Positions 1 through 21,800 of a stretch of 64,000 bases of DNA are shown piece after piece. Within the stretch, counting starts at the first letter, position 1, and the number at the start of each line of letters is the position of its first letter. Location of the stretch: contig NC_071348.1 of NCBI RefSeq assembly GCF_027744825.2, forward strand, positions 11,565,563 through 11,629,562, read 5' to 3'. Under the pieces are notes generated by a model. That model did no database searches. It was not told where the DNA came from and worked only from the letters and a program-made list of their open reading frames with translations. The stretch is from Synchiropus splendidus (taxonomy: Eukaryota; Chordata; Actinopteri; Syngnathiformes; Callionymidae). A program made the translations under genes and the position numbers.

Positions 1-611
1 CTATCGAAAATCTCCGCTGTTTTCACAGGGATGATGGGAATCTGAGGGACTTTCCCTACGGCAGTGAAATCATCCGCCTTTCCCGCTCCTTTAAACACTC
101 CCCCGCTCGCTTCGCCACCCCCGAGCATTCTGATAAAACAGCTGAGTCGTCTTGTGTTTGGCAACAGTTGTCCTCTAAAAGGTGTAATTAAGTGGTGAGA
201 AACTGTATTTACTGTCACGGCCACTAAACTAATAAACTTGAGGTTTGACTGTTTGGAGTGAAAATTAGTTCTAAATATGATGGTTGGCTTTCAGCTTTTA
301 TATACAAATAAAGAAAATCAAATGGCCAAGCGGATCCAGTCGGGGGGTGTTTGCACACTGTACTTTCTAAAGTAGTTTTCAGGATTCTGAAGTGACTGGG
401 AAAAGTCGCCAAATCTGACTGTCGCATTGATTTCTTTTGACGCAGTTCCGTACTGATGTAGTGAAGAAAAAAACGCAACTATGTTTTTAAAGGTGGTTTC
501 AACAGGCTTCATGTGTTGGCTAACTTTCATGTTGTGTCAATGCGATGCAGCACTAGTAGCTGTTGGACTACAAATATGGGAGCAACATTTTTGGGGCAAC
601 GAATTTTCAGG

Positions 612-815
612 AAGTGATGGGTTGATGAGGTTTCATGAAACAGAGTCCTGATTTTCAAAATAAATGAAATAAAATGTTTGGACTTGAACGCCTAATTCAA
701 TGAAACCTGACCTCATTTCTAAAGAAAGAGCGCAGTCTAGTGGCCTCTTAAAATTACGACAGTGTTTCTTGAACCCTGCATTACTGTTTCATGAAACCTC
801 ATCTACCCAACAGTA
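612..815. mobile_element. hAT-type MITE, copy 1
   Basis: A 204 bp element with terminal inverted repeats that start near AGTGATGGGTTGATGAGG and end near CCTCATCTACCC, each with the subterminal palindrome GTTTCATGAAAC. The flanks TTTTCAGG (604-611) and GTTTCAAG (816-823) agree at 6 of 8 positions, consistent with an aged 8-bp target duplication. The interior shares the blocks TTTGGACTTGAA, AATTCAATG and AGTGGCCTCT with the copies at 22278, 29030 and 39559. It encodes nothing. Confidence 0.85.
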
Positions 816-2733
816 GTTTCAAGCGTCATTTGTTGCAACAAACGGTTATTATAGTGCCGTACACTGACAAAAATTCAACAAGATGCGGAAGTGAAATGTA
901 CAGGAAGCTGACAGTAGTGGTTTGTAGCATTCACAACTCTGCTGATAGCAACAAAGGGCAACAATTATTTAAACCTGCCGCCTTGCAGATTGACCTACTT
1001 TGTTCATGGAACTCGACAGACAGAGGCAAGTCGCTGGAAACCAGCATCCACTCGAACTAACTTTGAGGGAGACAATAACATGGAGCTGAAGACTATGATG
1101 ACCAGAGAGCGTGCGGACAAATTTTAGAGGGCGGGGCTTAAACTATAAAATAAGTCGCTGACGTCTTCTTGTGTTGACTAGTCATGACATCACCGCTCTG
1201 TTTTCTGCATGTGGGTGACACTCTGCAGCAGTTAGCCTCAAGAATGGAGTCAAACGTGGCACCATTGTATTAAGCTAATCTTATCTGCCTATTCCTAGAA
1301 AGGTGAAAACATATAATAATGTCTCCTTTTACCTAACTGCAAAGCGTTCATAGTGAACTCTAACAATGAGAAGGTCTTTCTGTGGGCTTCCTCAGCAGTT
1401 TCTACAAATACCTGTTTGGAGAATTCACTTGCACTGGCTCACAAAATTAGGAAGTGATTCAACCACCGTTGTCTCACTTCCAGTTGTATAATGACCAACC
1501 GACCGAGAAAAAAAGTAGGCATACACATTTGAATTCTGATCTGATAACACCCTGCTCAACATATCTCTACCGTTGAGACATTTTTTTTATTTTTTACTTG
1601 CTGTCACATCACATTCGAGCTGTGTGCCATCTTGTTTTGTTATTGTGCAGGTAACAGACAATCCATGAAGCCACGGACTCTCACTGCTTACACACTAAGC
1701 GATGACAAAGATTCACTCAGACTTGCTTACGCAAACAAATATTTCTCTTCCAGGCTATTTTGAAACACTGAAAATGAATAGCTGGTCAAATGGATTATAA
1801 TGATGTTTAGCCCAAAAGTTCAGTTGACCACCAGAAAAAGTACCGTCTCTCCTGAGTAAACACTGCGGCTCTGTTGGACAACAGAGACTTATTCATATGA
1901 AAAAAAAAAAAAAAAAGAATTGTGAGCGTCCACTAAAAAAAAAAAAGGCATGATGAATGACAGACAGTTTGTTTTTCTGCCTGCTCCAGTCACAAGTACC
2001 CTCTTCTTAGTGAGCGATTTGTCTGCTCCTCTCCACTCACGGTATGTTTTCAGTGGGTGATATTTAAATGTCACTTACTTGCTGCTAAAAGGGTGGAAAA
2101 CTTCTCAAACTACTTGTGTTTTCTCCAGTCCCCCTGTGAAGAAGCCTTCAAAAACCACCTGGATCCTGATGGCGATCCAGAACACCTCCAAAATATAATG
2201 CTATTCTCCCTTTATCAAGGCTCAAACCTTCATTGAAATCTGTGTTTCTGAGCCTGACACTGGCATACTAGCTGTGCGCACTTCACTCATGCCTTCATTC
2301 AACAGTCCTAATATACTGGTCATCGGGGTGTCTTCCTCTCTCCCCCGTCTCTCTTCAGCTCCCCTCATCTCCTGATGCTATTTATTCCCATCACTAGGAA
2401 ACGGACTGCACAAAGCCCGCACTGTGTCCCGCTCCTTTTTTTTTCTTAAATAGAAATTTTGTCTGTTTAAAACGGAAAGCTATGATTGACTGGGCACGGC
2501 CGGCTCGGAGGGACGAGGAATGCCAGTGGGAGGCATACATTTCCAGCAAAAAATAATAGAGGAATGATATTAATGAAGTATTATGCTGTTAAAAAAATAG
2601 GTTGTGGTATTAAAGAAGCCGATCATTGTGAGCCTTCCAAAAGAAACCAGGAACAAGATTTACTGTTTATTTTTAGATTTGCATGAGTGCACTCACGTCA
2701 CCCTAATAAAATTGTGATCCGTCTGACTGTCAC

Positions 2734-2739
<6 letters not shown>

Positions 2740-2772
<33 letters not shown>
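2740..2772. repeat. Poly(T) run
   Basis: About 33 consecutive T; possibly the poly(A) tail of an old minus-strand retrocopy, but no adjacent element was recognised. Confidence 0.9.
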
Positions 2773-2775
<3 letters not shown>

Positions 2776-3140
2776 GCCACCAGTCCTACGTCACTGCCAA
2801 GCAGCAGCATTTGATATTAAAATTCCAGAATAAATTCATTTTGTAGTCAGTCATATGGTCTTTAATATCATTTCGGGAACTGTAAATCAAGATTGAACTC
2901 ACTGGGGTGGATCAAAGCTTCATTTGTCCGAAGATTTCAGTGAAGAAGTTCCCAAAGTGGTCCATGTGACCGGGCCCGAATTATAAGTCAAGCATTTCAG
3001 GGACGCATCAGAATGGTCCTGAAACAAGAGTGATAAAGTTCAGTGTGTTTAGACAGTGAATATATGTACATGAAGCTGAAAAGTTGATTCTTTAATTTCC
3101 ACCTACCGACCATTTAAATAAGCTCCAGATCTGTCTAAAA

Positions 3141-3481
3141 CACTGGTGTCAAACTTAAGGCCAGGGCCCAAAATGGCCCAAAAAGTCATGGTATGCGGCC
3201 CAAACTTCCAATAACTTCCACTATTTATTTATTCATTTTTTTCTAATGAAATGATCTTGATGAAAAGCTTGTGGAGTGTTGTTTATCCGAAGGTAGTGTT
3301 TGGTAAAGGAGGACAAACACAAAGGTAAATATGTTGGCTTTATCCTCCAACAACTAAAAGATAAAACGCTACTGCATTTCCTGCTGAAGGAGTGTCTGTT
3401 GTGGGTGGTTTGGTAAATATGAAATTTAGTTCAGCCCATGACTTGAGTGGAAGAATTTGGCGTGATTGAGTTGACACCCTG
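3141..3481. mobile_element. hAT-like nonautonomous element with GTGTCAA ends
   Basis: The left end CACTGGTGTCAAACTTAAGGCC and the right end GAGTTGACACCCTG form an imperfect inverted repeat of the type common to fish hAT elements. The flanks GTCTAAAA and CACTAGAA agree at 5 of 8 positions. The interior has GGCCC-rich blocks and no coding capacity. Confidence 0.55.
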
Positions 3482-5128
3482 CACTAGAACAAACAAAGGA
3501 GCCTCGATAGCGTCATTGCGAAAGTCAGCCTCTGGAAATGAGCTTAGCTTCTCGGATTAGCATGTTAACATGACAAAAATACTAGAAGTGGGTTTCAAAC
3601 CTTCGTGTTGAGTCAGAGCAGCTTTCTACATTTGAAGGAAGGATATTTTGGTGTGTTTTTGTGAGGTCCAGATGATGGACTAAATGAGGATTACATGCGC
3701 TAACATTCATGACACAATACAAATATTTTGTTCCTCTCTAGTTGTAGCGAGACAGGATTGAGATTAGCCTTGCGCAAAACAGCGAATCAGTCCCAAGATG
3801 ATGGTTAACTCCCTTATTCATCAGCTGACAACTGGAAATATTTGAAGTCGGAAAATAAACAGATATGACTTTTAACTGAAGTTAAATTCCTAATGTCTAA
3901 ATCAGAACAAATCTGAGCAACTCATCCCACAGAGACTGCATCTGCTCTGATGAGTGAGCAGTAACTTCCAGAGAGGTTAGCAGGAGCCGGTCACTTCAAC
4001 GTTACTCGCTGCAGATGCTAAAAGTAACAGAAACCAAGACGGACGTTGACAGTTGAAGCTTCAAAATCATTTTATTTTCTATCATTTTAGCAGCTTGTTT
4101 AGCTTCCAACCCTTGGAAACCCCTTTTGACCGACTCTAAAGTGATAGCCAATGTGTGTATTTTGGGGTGTGAAAACATTCGACCCAATTGAATTCCATTC
4201 GTGCAACCCCGAGGTCTATATAAATGCATCTGTTCTGGATCCAGTCGTGTTAAATCTCTGATCAGAATCAGATGTCCGAATGACAGATGAACGAAATGAT
4301 TAATCATTTTCCGTCATGAGATCTCTCCCCGGCTTCCTCTTTGACATCCAGTTAGCACGCTTGTTTAGGTGTCAGCTCTTTGTTCCCGGCAGCAGCAGCA
4401 GCAGGCAGGTTGGGCAGGATTCTAAAAACGCTCACCGTTTTTCTCCGTGCCAGCTGGAGCCCCGCCAGTCACTGCAGGAGGTTCTGCTTCGCTCTGTTTG
4501 ATTCCTGCTTTACACGGGAACTGTTGCGCGGGCAGACAGACTCACTGACACTGTGTCAGTAGTTAAAACAGTCCTCTTTCCTCCCGAGACGCTTCTCCAC
4601 GCTGTAGACAACATCTTGGCACTTTTGTACCCCTAAAGGGGCTTTCAGAGTTGGCGGATTGGAGTGGACAGCTTGTGTTTTTGCCAATTTTGAGAAGGCA
4701 GGATTGTGTGTCACGACTTGGGAAGTGATGAAAACGGGAAAAAAAAGGGATCAAAAATAGAGGGTGTATCCGCAAAGGAATGCAGGAAGGGAGCTGACAT
4801 TATATATCTGGCATAGGCTACGGTTCCTGTGGGGATAATGAGATGGTGGCGTGAGAGCTTGTGTTTACCTGGGGAAGAAGCCTCAGGTCAAACCTAAACA
4901 TGCATGCAACCTTTCACTCTTGCCTCCCAGTTGAACCGTGCGCTCTCACATGCTGTGGGACATCACTGCCAGCCACAGTGTCAGGACGCAGCACACATTT
5001 TCCGAAACGCTCTTGACATTTTCTGTGTTTATGTCAGCAGACGATGTTTACTGCGAAGGCTTTGGCAGATTCTGCGATATCACAAGCCGTTGGCCGAGAG
5101 CTAAAATGTTATCTGTGTGACAGCGTGA

Positions 5129-12957
<7,829 letters not shown>

Positions 12958-15900
12958 AGAAAAACCACGGCTCAGATGTCATGGTCTAAAAGCACAATTT
13001 TTCTTCGAGCGATCGATGGAACTGTTTTTACCTTTTGCTCGGAAATGTAAAAAATAGACTGGTATGAACTCGCCCTCCTGGAATGTGTTTTGACCAAGAC
13101 GCTACAAAGGGATTCATTCTCAGAGCAATAATGCGAAAGACAGATTATTTTGGTTGCAAGTGGATCAGACACTATTTCAGTTTTAATATAATCCACAAGC
13201 TAAGGGATGCTTCGACAATATTTGTTACAGACTGCCTCTTTTGTATAGAATTTGTATCACAACAAGGCTTTTTTTGCAGAGCATGTTTTTTTCTACTACG
13301 ACAATATCAAGATGCAAATCAAGCACTGAGTAGCAAGCGCAGAGGCATCGGTGTGGACCGAATAATTTGCTTTAAACCGTCTAATTTAACTTGTATATTA
13401 TGGGTGAAACGTTGATGTACATTGAGGCGTTTTCTTAGTTTTTAACTTATAAAGCCATAAATTATGTATTGTATTTGATTCAAAGAAGTGTAATCTGAAT
13501 ATTTTTGATGCAGCTTTTAAGTTAAAAGTGAACTGAATGAGGTAATTTAAAGAGTGAGAGAGGTGTACTTTTTGTTTTTGTTGGTACTACCCAAAGATTT
13601 AAATGTCATTTCCAAAGAGTATTGCGACATGTTTCTTCTGGTGTAACTTTCAGTTCAACTGCTCTGCACATTAAACGGCCGACATCCTTGCGAGGCGTTG
13701 ACATGCATTTGGCTCCGAATGAAACCTTAGGTATTTATTGAGCAATAACTCGAATTGTGCCTCTTGGCAAAGTACCACGAACGAGAGCGTTCGTTCAATG
13801 GGGGAATAATAATTATCCATCGGAGGAATGATGCTGGATTTCTCCGGTCTGACATGCACATGTGTATTTTTTTGTTTTTACAAATGTTAAATGTACACAT
13901 GAGAGAGGCTGGTGGGTAGCTGTGAGCGCCCTCTTTAGGTTGAGATTAGACTATAAAGCATCTCAGGATATGAATAATCCTTTGTTTACTCTGCAGACTT
14001 TCTTGTTTGATCATCACCTGAGCTGTCTGATTCCAGTCTTGGCATGTCAAGTTCTAAGAGTTACATCCACACTACTACTTTTGTTTTAGCTCTAAATGGC
14101 ACTCTGGTATGTTGGTGAGGAACTGCCTGAAAGCTTCCAGCTAATTCAGAAAGACGCCTTCTCCTGCGACATAAGAAAAATGGTCTCTCTTTGAAGGGTG
14201 CTTCGGATTGGGACAACTTTGTCATCATTCGTGTATGATATTAGAGAGTGTTCACAGGTGTCTCCAACGTGGAGCATTTGAGCTACCGTTGGCTCCAGAG
14301 GCTCTCATGATTAGCTCGCCCACAATGATAATATCAATGCCCCAGTTTGGCACGTTGCCTTGTAAAACTGGTTTCACTTTCTGTCTTGCCATAACAGCAG
14401 TTGTGTGCCCCCTCCAGGAATAAAAGAGCGGGTGTTTGATCTGTGGCACGTCGCCTATACTCCAACACGTTCTAGCCGACAGTCATTCCAAAAACAAAAA
14501 CCGCACTTGGTAAAAGATGGTAAAATGGTAAAAGAACATCCTTACTTTTGTAATATTAACTCGAGAGTTAACTCGAGATTATTGGCAAATGACTCACACA
14601 TTTACATGAATGTAGCTTAAAGGAAGTGGGGCCAACATTTGTGTACTACAGCAACCCAACAGATACTGTCAAGAGCATTCTTTAGAAAAACCTCAGAGAC
14701 GTGAGCGGGTTCACAAACATGCTAAAGCATGACAAACTCTTGTGTTGACACACTCTTCCTTGAAGCTACATTTAGAACTGATCCAAAATGTGTGAGTAAT
14801 TTGCCATTTTGTGCGAGTTAACTGAGATTAAATGAGATTAAAAGCATGTTCTTTTATACTATATCAGCCTTCTTTGGCAAAAGTAGCTCACAGAAATGAA
14901 ATGTTGGAGACACCTGGTATATCAGGATAGATCAAACCGAAGTTTGTAAGTGCAAGATTAGCTAGATAACAGCTAAAATATATTTAGTAAAACTGCAAAA
15001 CAGTGCTAAGATAATGCTATTTAAATGTGAAATATAGCTACATAGGTGAAATCCTGATATGATGGAGCAACTTTGCCTGTTGTGCATGTGGCATTCGAGT
15101 TCAAACAGTAGTGTTTGGATGAAGTTGCAGTAGTGTGGATGTAGGTCTTTCACTCTTTTGTTATTCCTGGAGATTCAAATGCAAATATCTGCCTGACATT
15201 CCTGTATTTATTTCTTGTTATTTTATCTTCTGTCGACATGTTAAAAGCAAGATTAATAGCATTCCCTGTTCACGTCAAACCCTGACACAAATCTCCGAAA
15301 AAAAAATCCCGAGGAGCTTGATATTACAAATTTAAAACGACTGGCTGGAGGTGATTGGATGCAGCTGCTGGCGGCGAAACGTGCACCCAAAAAACAGAAT
15401 GGGAGATTTGGTGTATTTTTGTTTGATAAAGCACTTATTTTTTGGAGGGGAGGGGGTGATTTCCAGCAGCACTTGCAGCTGGCTGCCAGCAGGGCGAGCG
15501 ATTCGGTCAGGGCACCACGTGAACACGCACGCACTCCCAATGAAAAACACTTGACTAAACACACCGCTTTGGTTGAAGCTGCTGGTACGTGTTTGCAGAG
15601 GCATTTTCTCCAACAATCTGATATTCTGCGCATGTAGGTAATATAATAACCCAATTTTAAAAAGTTGAGAAAAACACAGTCCTGGCCAAGAATCAGACTT
15701 TTCCTTGAAGCTTTGCACGCGGCGCCTGTTTCCACGCCTCTGCAGACTCGCTTAATAGAATTGAACATGTCACCGGTTTATTTAACCACAAAAGTTGCAT
15801 GTGTCAGTCTTTTTCTCGCCTTTGATGAAATATTAACACAAATCTAAACAGAACGAGATGTTGGGATCCTATAAAACTATTTAAATACTGTTTACTTGTC

Positions 15901-16250
15901 ACCGCAGCACTGACGTCCCATCCTGTCTTGTGTTTTTGATTTGAACATCTGCTCCTGTTTCTGTCAAAAGTCGAGTACAAACTTGTATTATTTAATGATC
16001 AATGTGTATGATATCTAGGAAACGTACTTTTACCGTGCTCTTTTATAAAGTTTACATGTTATGTCTATTGTTGTGTTTCTCATCTCACTCGTCAGGACTT
16101 CTCTGGGTCTGCAGTAGACTTTTGCTGGTACATTTCATGAAGCTGTTTTCCTTGTCTTTTGTGGAACCTGACAACAGTGAGTGAAATTGGCATTGTGATT
16201 AAGCAATATGTTTATTTTGAGAATAAAACAGGATTTTTGTTACTTTTTTT
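12958..16250 (+). other. runx2: Candidate runx2 3' untranslated region
   Basis: AT-rich noncoding sequence follows the runx2 stop codon with no recognisable repeat until about 16.54 kb. Possible poly(A) signals on the + strand are ATTAAA at 13670-13675 and AATAAA at 16222-16227, the second followed by a T-rich stretch. Mammalian RUNX2 also has a 3'UTR of several kilobases, which supports the distal site. The true end needs transcript data. Confidence 0.5.
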
Positions 16251-16539
16251 TTTGGTATCCAGCTCCTTCATCTGAAGCTGCAGCGGGTGATCTGTAGTCC
16301 AAGCTGTGCATCCTTCAAAAGAACAATGTATTTCTTCTGTTCTAAAGGCTCTAAAGACTTGAGCAGTAGCATCTGAACACCATGTGAATATTGTTGAACT
16401 AAAATGAAGAAATAATTTAAATTAGAATTAGAATTAAAAAAGAAAACTGAAAAGTTTTTATTTTTATATCAAAAAGAAGGATAACAGCTTCAGCTACCAC
16501 TTATATCCCATAATATTTGATATAAAATTTGTTCAATTG

Positions 16540-16720
16540 TACATCCTCTGGACTGGCACTTATCTGTTATTATTTTATTATTATTTATCTATCTATTTAT
16601 TTTTGGACATTTCGTTTTGTTTTTGGAAACTGGAGGCCTCAGACCGAAATTTCGTTGCCATCATATAGTAATATGTTTTGTGCAATGACAATAAAGAAAG
16701 TCTAAGTCTAAGTCTAAAAA
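16540..16720 (+). mobile_element. Non-LTR retrotransposon 3' tail
   Basis: The block CAGACCGAAATTTCGTTGCC is followed by TGCAATGACAATAAAG and then three tandem units of GTCTAA. A CAATGACAATAAAG motif followed by a short tandem repeat is a common 3' end of fish LINE/SINE elements. The 5' end is not resolved. Confidence 0.55.
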
Positions 16721-18273
16721 TATGCATCAGGTAAATATAACTTTTTTCATGATAAAAAAATAAAATTCATGAGAATCTCAGACATGTTCAGTGAAATGGA
16801 TAATATACATAAAATATAAAATATATAATAGTATTGTAAAAATCTGAATACAAAAATGTATTATAATATGTTTTAATAAAAGTAAAAATTGTTGTGAAGG
16901 GGAATAAAATGAGGCCCCTTTTACGGTATTAGAAGTACTTCAAAAATGTTTAAATTATGTTTTTTTTTTCCTTAAACAAAAAAGCTCAGAGCTCATACTC
17001 ATCCAACTTATATTTTATTTTCTATTTTTTCTATGTTTGTAGTACTTTAAAAAAGGTGGGAAGATGTAAAATAAATCTTTTTTTTTTCAAACTAAGATTA
17101 AAAGGCAGGTGGTTTTTTTGAAAATAAGTTTTTAAACTGTTAAACAAAAGCAATGATAAAACATACACAAAAGTATAATCTGCACTGTAGTAGAGTATGA
17201 GCAATAAATCCTGAGTAAATGTAAAAATAAGTTTAATATAAAAAAAAATCTAAGATAAGAGGCCCGCAAAGGTGCATTTTTCTAGTGAAGAAATGTATTT
17301 CTTTTACTTGAAAGACATTTTAATTCAGCACACTCTCAGCGGGTGTTTCATGTGGACCCTTCAGCACTGGCGTCTCCAGTCTCTCTGTCTTTGCCCCAAC
17401 GTTGTCTTTGGATGCAGCACCGAGGTGGCGTGGGGCCTCCGGCGCTCACTGCTACTATTGCCGCCTCTGCTGCTGCCGTGGCTTCATTTCAAAAATACAC
17501 TGGGAAACCAGAGGGCTGGAGACAGGAACCCCGGCTCCAAGAACCAGGCAGGCTGTTTTACATTATTCCAAGACAAAACAGAGCCAATGGAAGCGCACAC
17601 ATGTACACATGTTGTTTCACCCGAGGTTCAGATTGGAAACATTCTCGGGGCTTCCCTGAATATAGATTGCAACAGGGCGGGTGGAAGCTGCCGCAGGTTT
17701 CAGATTCACATTCTCAGCATTCTCAGCCATGTCTCCCAATTATAATAATGAAGTCCGGAGGAGCAGCGGGACCCAGACACCCGGAGACATTAGCATAATG
17801 TCCTGACTGCAGAGGAGACACAGAGGCTCGCGCAAGCTTTGACTGGTGAACGTGATCCCAGTGTTGATGTTGATTTTTATTGCAGACTGCGACCCTGATA
17901 GTCTGTAATGGTGCAATCAACGCTGGGGAGGAGAGAAGAAACCACTCGCTTTGTGCTGACCAAGCATTTCCACGCAGCTGACAGCCCGACACAAACTGTT
18001 TACTTGACCTGTAGAAACACTGGGAGACAGGAGGTGGTCCTCTGGCAGGCTTCCAGCGGGAGGAAAAACATCTTGATTTCTCTTTAGCACCTGAGAGCAT
18101 CGCGACTCCTGCCTCCGCCGGCCCTGCAGGCCATGTGACTCGGGATTGGTTTTTGTTCGACTGGTGCTGTTGAACATGATTAAAATCTGGTTCAGGATTT
18201 TCCCCTGTGACTGAGCCCAATTCTCGAGCATCATTCTCACCAGTCCAGTCGAGTGAAGCCTTCTCGTTCTAGT

Positions 18274-18281
18274 TCTATCTA

Positions 18282-18320
<39 letters not shown>

Positions 18321-18467
18321 GTCTATCTGTCCGTCTGTCTGTCTGTCTGTCTGTCCGTCTATCTATCTATCTGTCCGTCTGTCCGTCTATCTATCTATCT
18401 ATCTATCTGTCTATCTACCTGTCTGTCTCTCTGTCTGTCTCTCTCTCTATCTATCTGTCTATCTATC

Positions 18468-18517
<50 letters not shown>

Positions 18518-18537
18518 CTTGTCTGTCTCTCTGTCTG

Positions 18538-18609
<72 letters not shown>

Positions 18610-18658
18610 TCTATCATCTATCCATCCATCTATCTATATATCTATCTATCTATCTCTG

Positions 18659-18690
<32 letters not shown>

Positions 18691-18691
18691 A

Positions 18692-18729
<38 letters not shown>

Positions 18730-18750
18730 GTCTATCTATCTATCTATCTA

Positions 18751-18782
<32 letters not shown>

Positions 18783-18804
18783 TCTATCTATCATCTATCC
18801 ATCC
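18274..18804. repeat. (TATC)n/(TGTC)n compound microsatellite, about 530 bp
   Basis: Near-continuous CTAT and CTGT tetranucleotide units, with rare ATCCATC and CTAC interruptions. The Tyr-Leu-Ser repeat ORFs here (for example 18253-18822) are products of the repeat and not genes. Confidence 0.98.
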
Positions 18805-21800
18805 ACACGCGACACGCGATAGACAGCAGTTGAGCTGGTGAAACCTTCAAAATCTTCCTTAAAGTTGTTGTATCTATATTATCAAGTGTATTTTGCGTAA
18901 CTCGAAAGGCATTATTTAGCGGAGGCATACGCTGTCTCTGTACCTTTCACATTATATTTAAATATAAGACAATTATGGACAGATCATATCTCCCAAAATA
19001 GAGAAAATGTAGCTGAGACTTTTAAATTACTAGAAGCAGCGCTATTAATTAATAATGAATAATAAAAGAAGCATGCGGGTAGTCGCCAGTTCCCAGCCAC
19101 CAAAGCGACTTCACCACGCATCAAGTTGTGTTTAAAAACGTCTGCTGAGATGGGTCGAAAGGTTTGCCAGATCAGAATGGCAGTACAAGCCGACTTTGGG
19201 TCAGATCCTTCAGAGGCGGTACCAGCTTCATAAGTCGCTGCTACGATCAGCGTCTCTTCCAGTTCACCTCTTTGAATTTTTCCTTCGGCTGTACGACAAT
19301 TCTGTCATGCCTACAGCGGCTTTACATATGAATCCGTGAACGTATCTTAACAGTTGTACTCATGAGGCCCACGTGACACTGTAAAAGTGCTGCATGTTTG
19401 TGGCTCCCGAGCCTCTTTGCCCATCATCCAAAAAGAAGAAATTGAAAGCGTGACTTGGGGCACAATTCAAATTTTCACTGTAACATCTTTGTGACATCTC
19501 TTAACCTCAAACTTAAACGATGGCAGTCAGCCACTCGTCTGTCTCGGCGCTGGATTATCGACGGAACATCGTGTTCACCGTCAAGCGCGCTGAATTGGTT
19601 CCAATTAGATCCTAATGAAGCCCTCTCCTGTACTTCTGTTCCAACAATAATTATGTGCTTTGGCGTATTCCAGTGCCTTGCTTTTATCTTGCCAGTGGGA
19701 CCTGGGTGAGGGGCCCACCCATGCTGTACCAGCGCTCCATGTGGTCCAACTTGTCCTTATTAAATTAGAGCGCTCCTAATATTACAACACCGCACATTCC
19801 CCCAAAAACTCCATAAATAAATGCCAGATATGAAAATGTCTTCTGGAGAGGGGTCGTAAAAAGATAACTTCGTCTTTTGACCCGGTGGCGGGCAGACTGG
19901 ATCCAGAACCTCGCAGACACTGCGAAACACTCCGACATCCTGCACCAAAATCCATTCATCATTAGATTAAAGCGTGCTGGAGTCTTTGGAAACATTCTGA
20001 GGAGAACAGGGTTCACTTATGGAACTTCCAATGCCTTCATGTAACGAGAACTGCCAGCTCATATTATGCAACGTGATACCCACCTTAAAAAAAAAAAAAA
20101 AAAAAAGACTTTAAAAATGCAAGTGTCAGGACCATGGACAGCGACCAAACACACAAACAAAAGGCCCCTTTGTCCATAACCTCATGTCAGTGTTTTGAAT
20201 TATACGCTGTCTCGGCTGTCAAAAGTCGGAAAACTGCTGCAGCATAATTGAGTGTACAGAAAATAAGACAAGGGGCTCGGTGCCAAATATTCATGTTAAA
20301 CAGTTTTCCGAAGGTTTCGGCCAGGCAATTAAATTTAACATTCAGGCAAGGGACCCATCTTTAGGGCAAATCATGCGTGAAGGAGCCGAGTGTGTTTCTG
20401 CTGCCCGACGGAGGGCCGTGAAAACTTTATCAGGTCAGTGTTAATTGAGAACTAATGGACTGGTAATTCTTACACCCCCCCCTGGTGATCGTGTTTTTTG
20501 GGAAAATCTACCTTGGTGGTTTTGAGGAAACGCGGTGAAAGGTTGCCCGCCGTCCCGTCTGCTTTTGCTTCATCCTCCTGGCCTCGAAGGGCTGAAGTCA
20601 GAGGCAGGTTTGGTGAGTGGAAAATAAAATGCAGTGCGTTTCCCCCGCCGTGATTTACAACTGCGGATGATAAAGTGAGCGTCCGCCGCTGAGGATCCAG
20701 ACACGTCCGACATGTGGATGTGAGTGCGGTCGCCGCAGTGAGTGTGGTCGCCACACTGCGGTTATACCCTTTGGAAGGCAGCTCTAAGGGGAAAGTTCTG
20801 GCTGAGGAGCGTGTATCAGTACCTGACATCATCATCTCACATAATTAGTGCAGTGTCCACATCCTTCTCCAGTAGCCACGGGTTATTTCATGTGGTTGAC
20901 GACTGGAACCCAGAAGCAAACCAGAAGAGACTAAATATCTCCAAGCTGAGCTGTCTGCAGACATGGATGTTCAACATGGCCTCCTCTTCAAATATTGTTA
21001 TTGTTATCTTTAAGCAGAATGTGCCTTGAATTACTGAGGCAGGAGCTGCGATCACCTGGCTCTGAGTACTGGAGGCGGCCCGTCACAACCACCGCAAGGT
21101 TCTGTCTGTGATCTAAGACAGAGATCCCAGCGTGCCAAGAAGTTTCTCTGCTGAGACCATCAGTCTCACACCGAAACCGCAGGCGTGCGCCAGGCAGATC
21201 AATAATCCCCATCATGCCTCACCACAAGTCAGTCAAGCCTCCCAGCGCAGGCGAGACGGGGAGGGAACGGGGGGACACACTGGGAATCTGATATGATCCA
21301 TGATGCTTTTTGTCTTCAAGATGAGGTCTTCCACTGCTTTCAACGTGATCCTGAGCCATGACATGCTTCTTCCATGTCAGTCGCGCTCTGATGAGCGACT
21401 TCCTTCGGAGGCTGCAGAGGACTCGCTGTCACCTTTAAGACAGATGCTCCTTGTCAAACCTCCTGATGGATCTCACTGGCAAATGAGGGGAAAAAAGCCA
21501 TACAGGTTAGGGTTGAAGACGCGGGGCGGGACCCAAGTGCCGTGATGAAAGAGTCTCAGGAGGCTGGAGCAGGTCAAATCCAACAATTGAATAAATAGTA
21601 CAAAAATATAACACCACCTGCTCATCTTTGGAAAGCGAAGAAGACGTTTTTAAAACAGTTTTGCAAGAGGATTGTGTGTTTGTACGAATCATTGAGCTAT
21701 ATTTTCAATATTCTTACTTCCATTTGAAGGAGCAAACATTTTAACTTCAACAAGAAATGTGCAATTTCTAGCGCAGCATATAGGCAAACTACCTGCAACT

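Noticed and set aside
15253..15768. 171-codon ORF on the - strand in the runx2 3' region
   Set aside because: Cys- and Ser-rich frame with no recognisable domain, lying in the presumed 3'UTR; nothing beyond length supports it.
17272..18240. Group of overlapping ORFs of 85-165 codons downstream of runx2
   Set aside because: Several frames are open at once in a GC-richer stretch, which is typical of noncoding sequence; none resembles a family.
18253..18822. 189-codon Tyr-Leu-Ser repeat ORF
   Set aside because: Translation of a tetranucleotide microsatellite.
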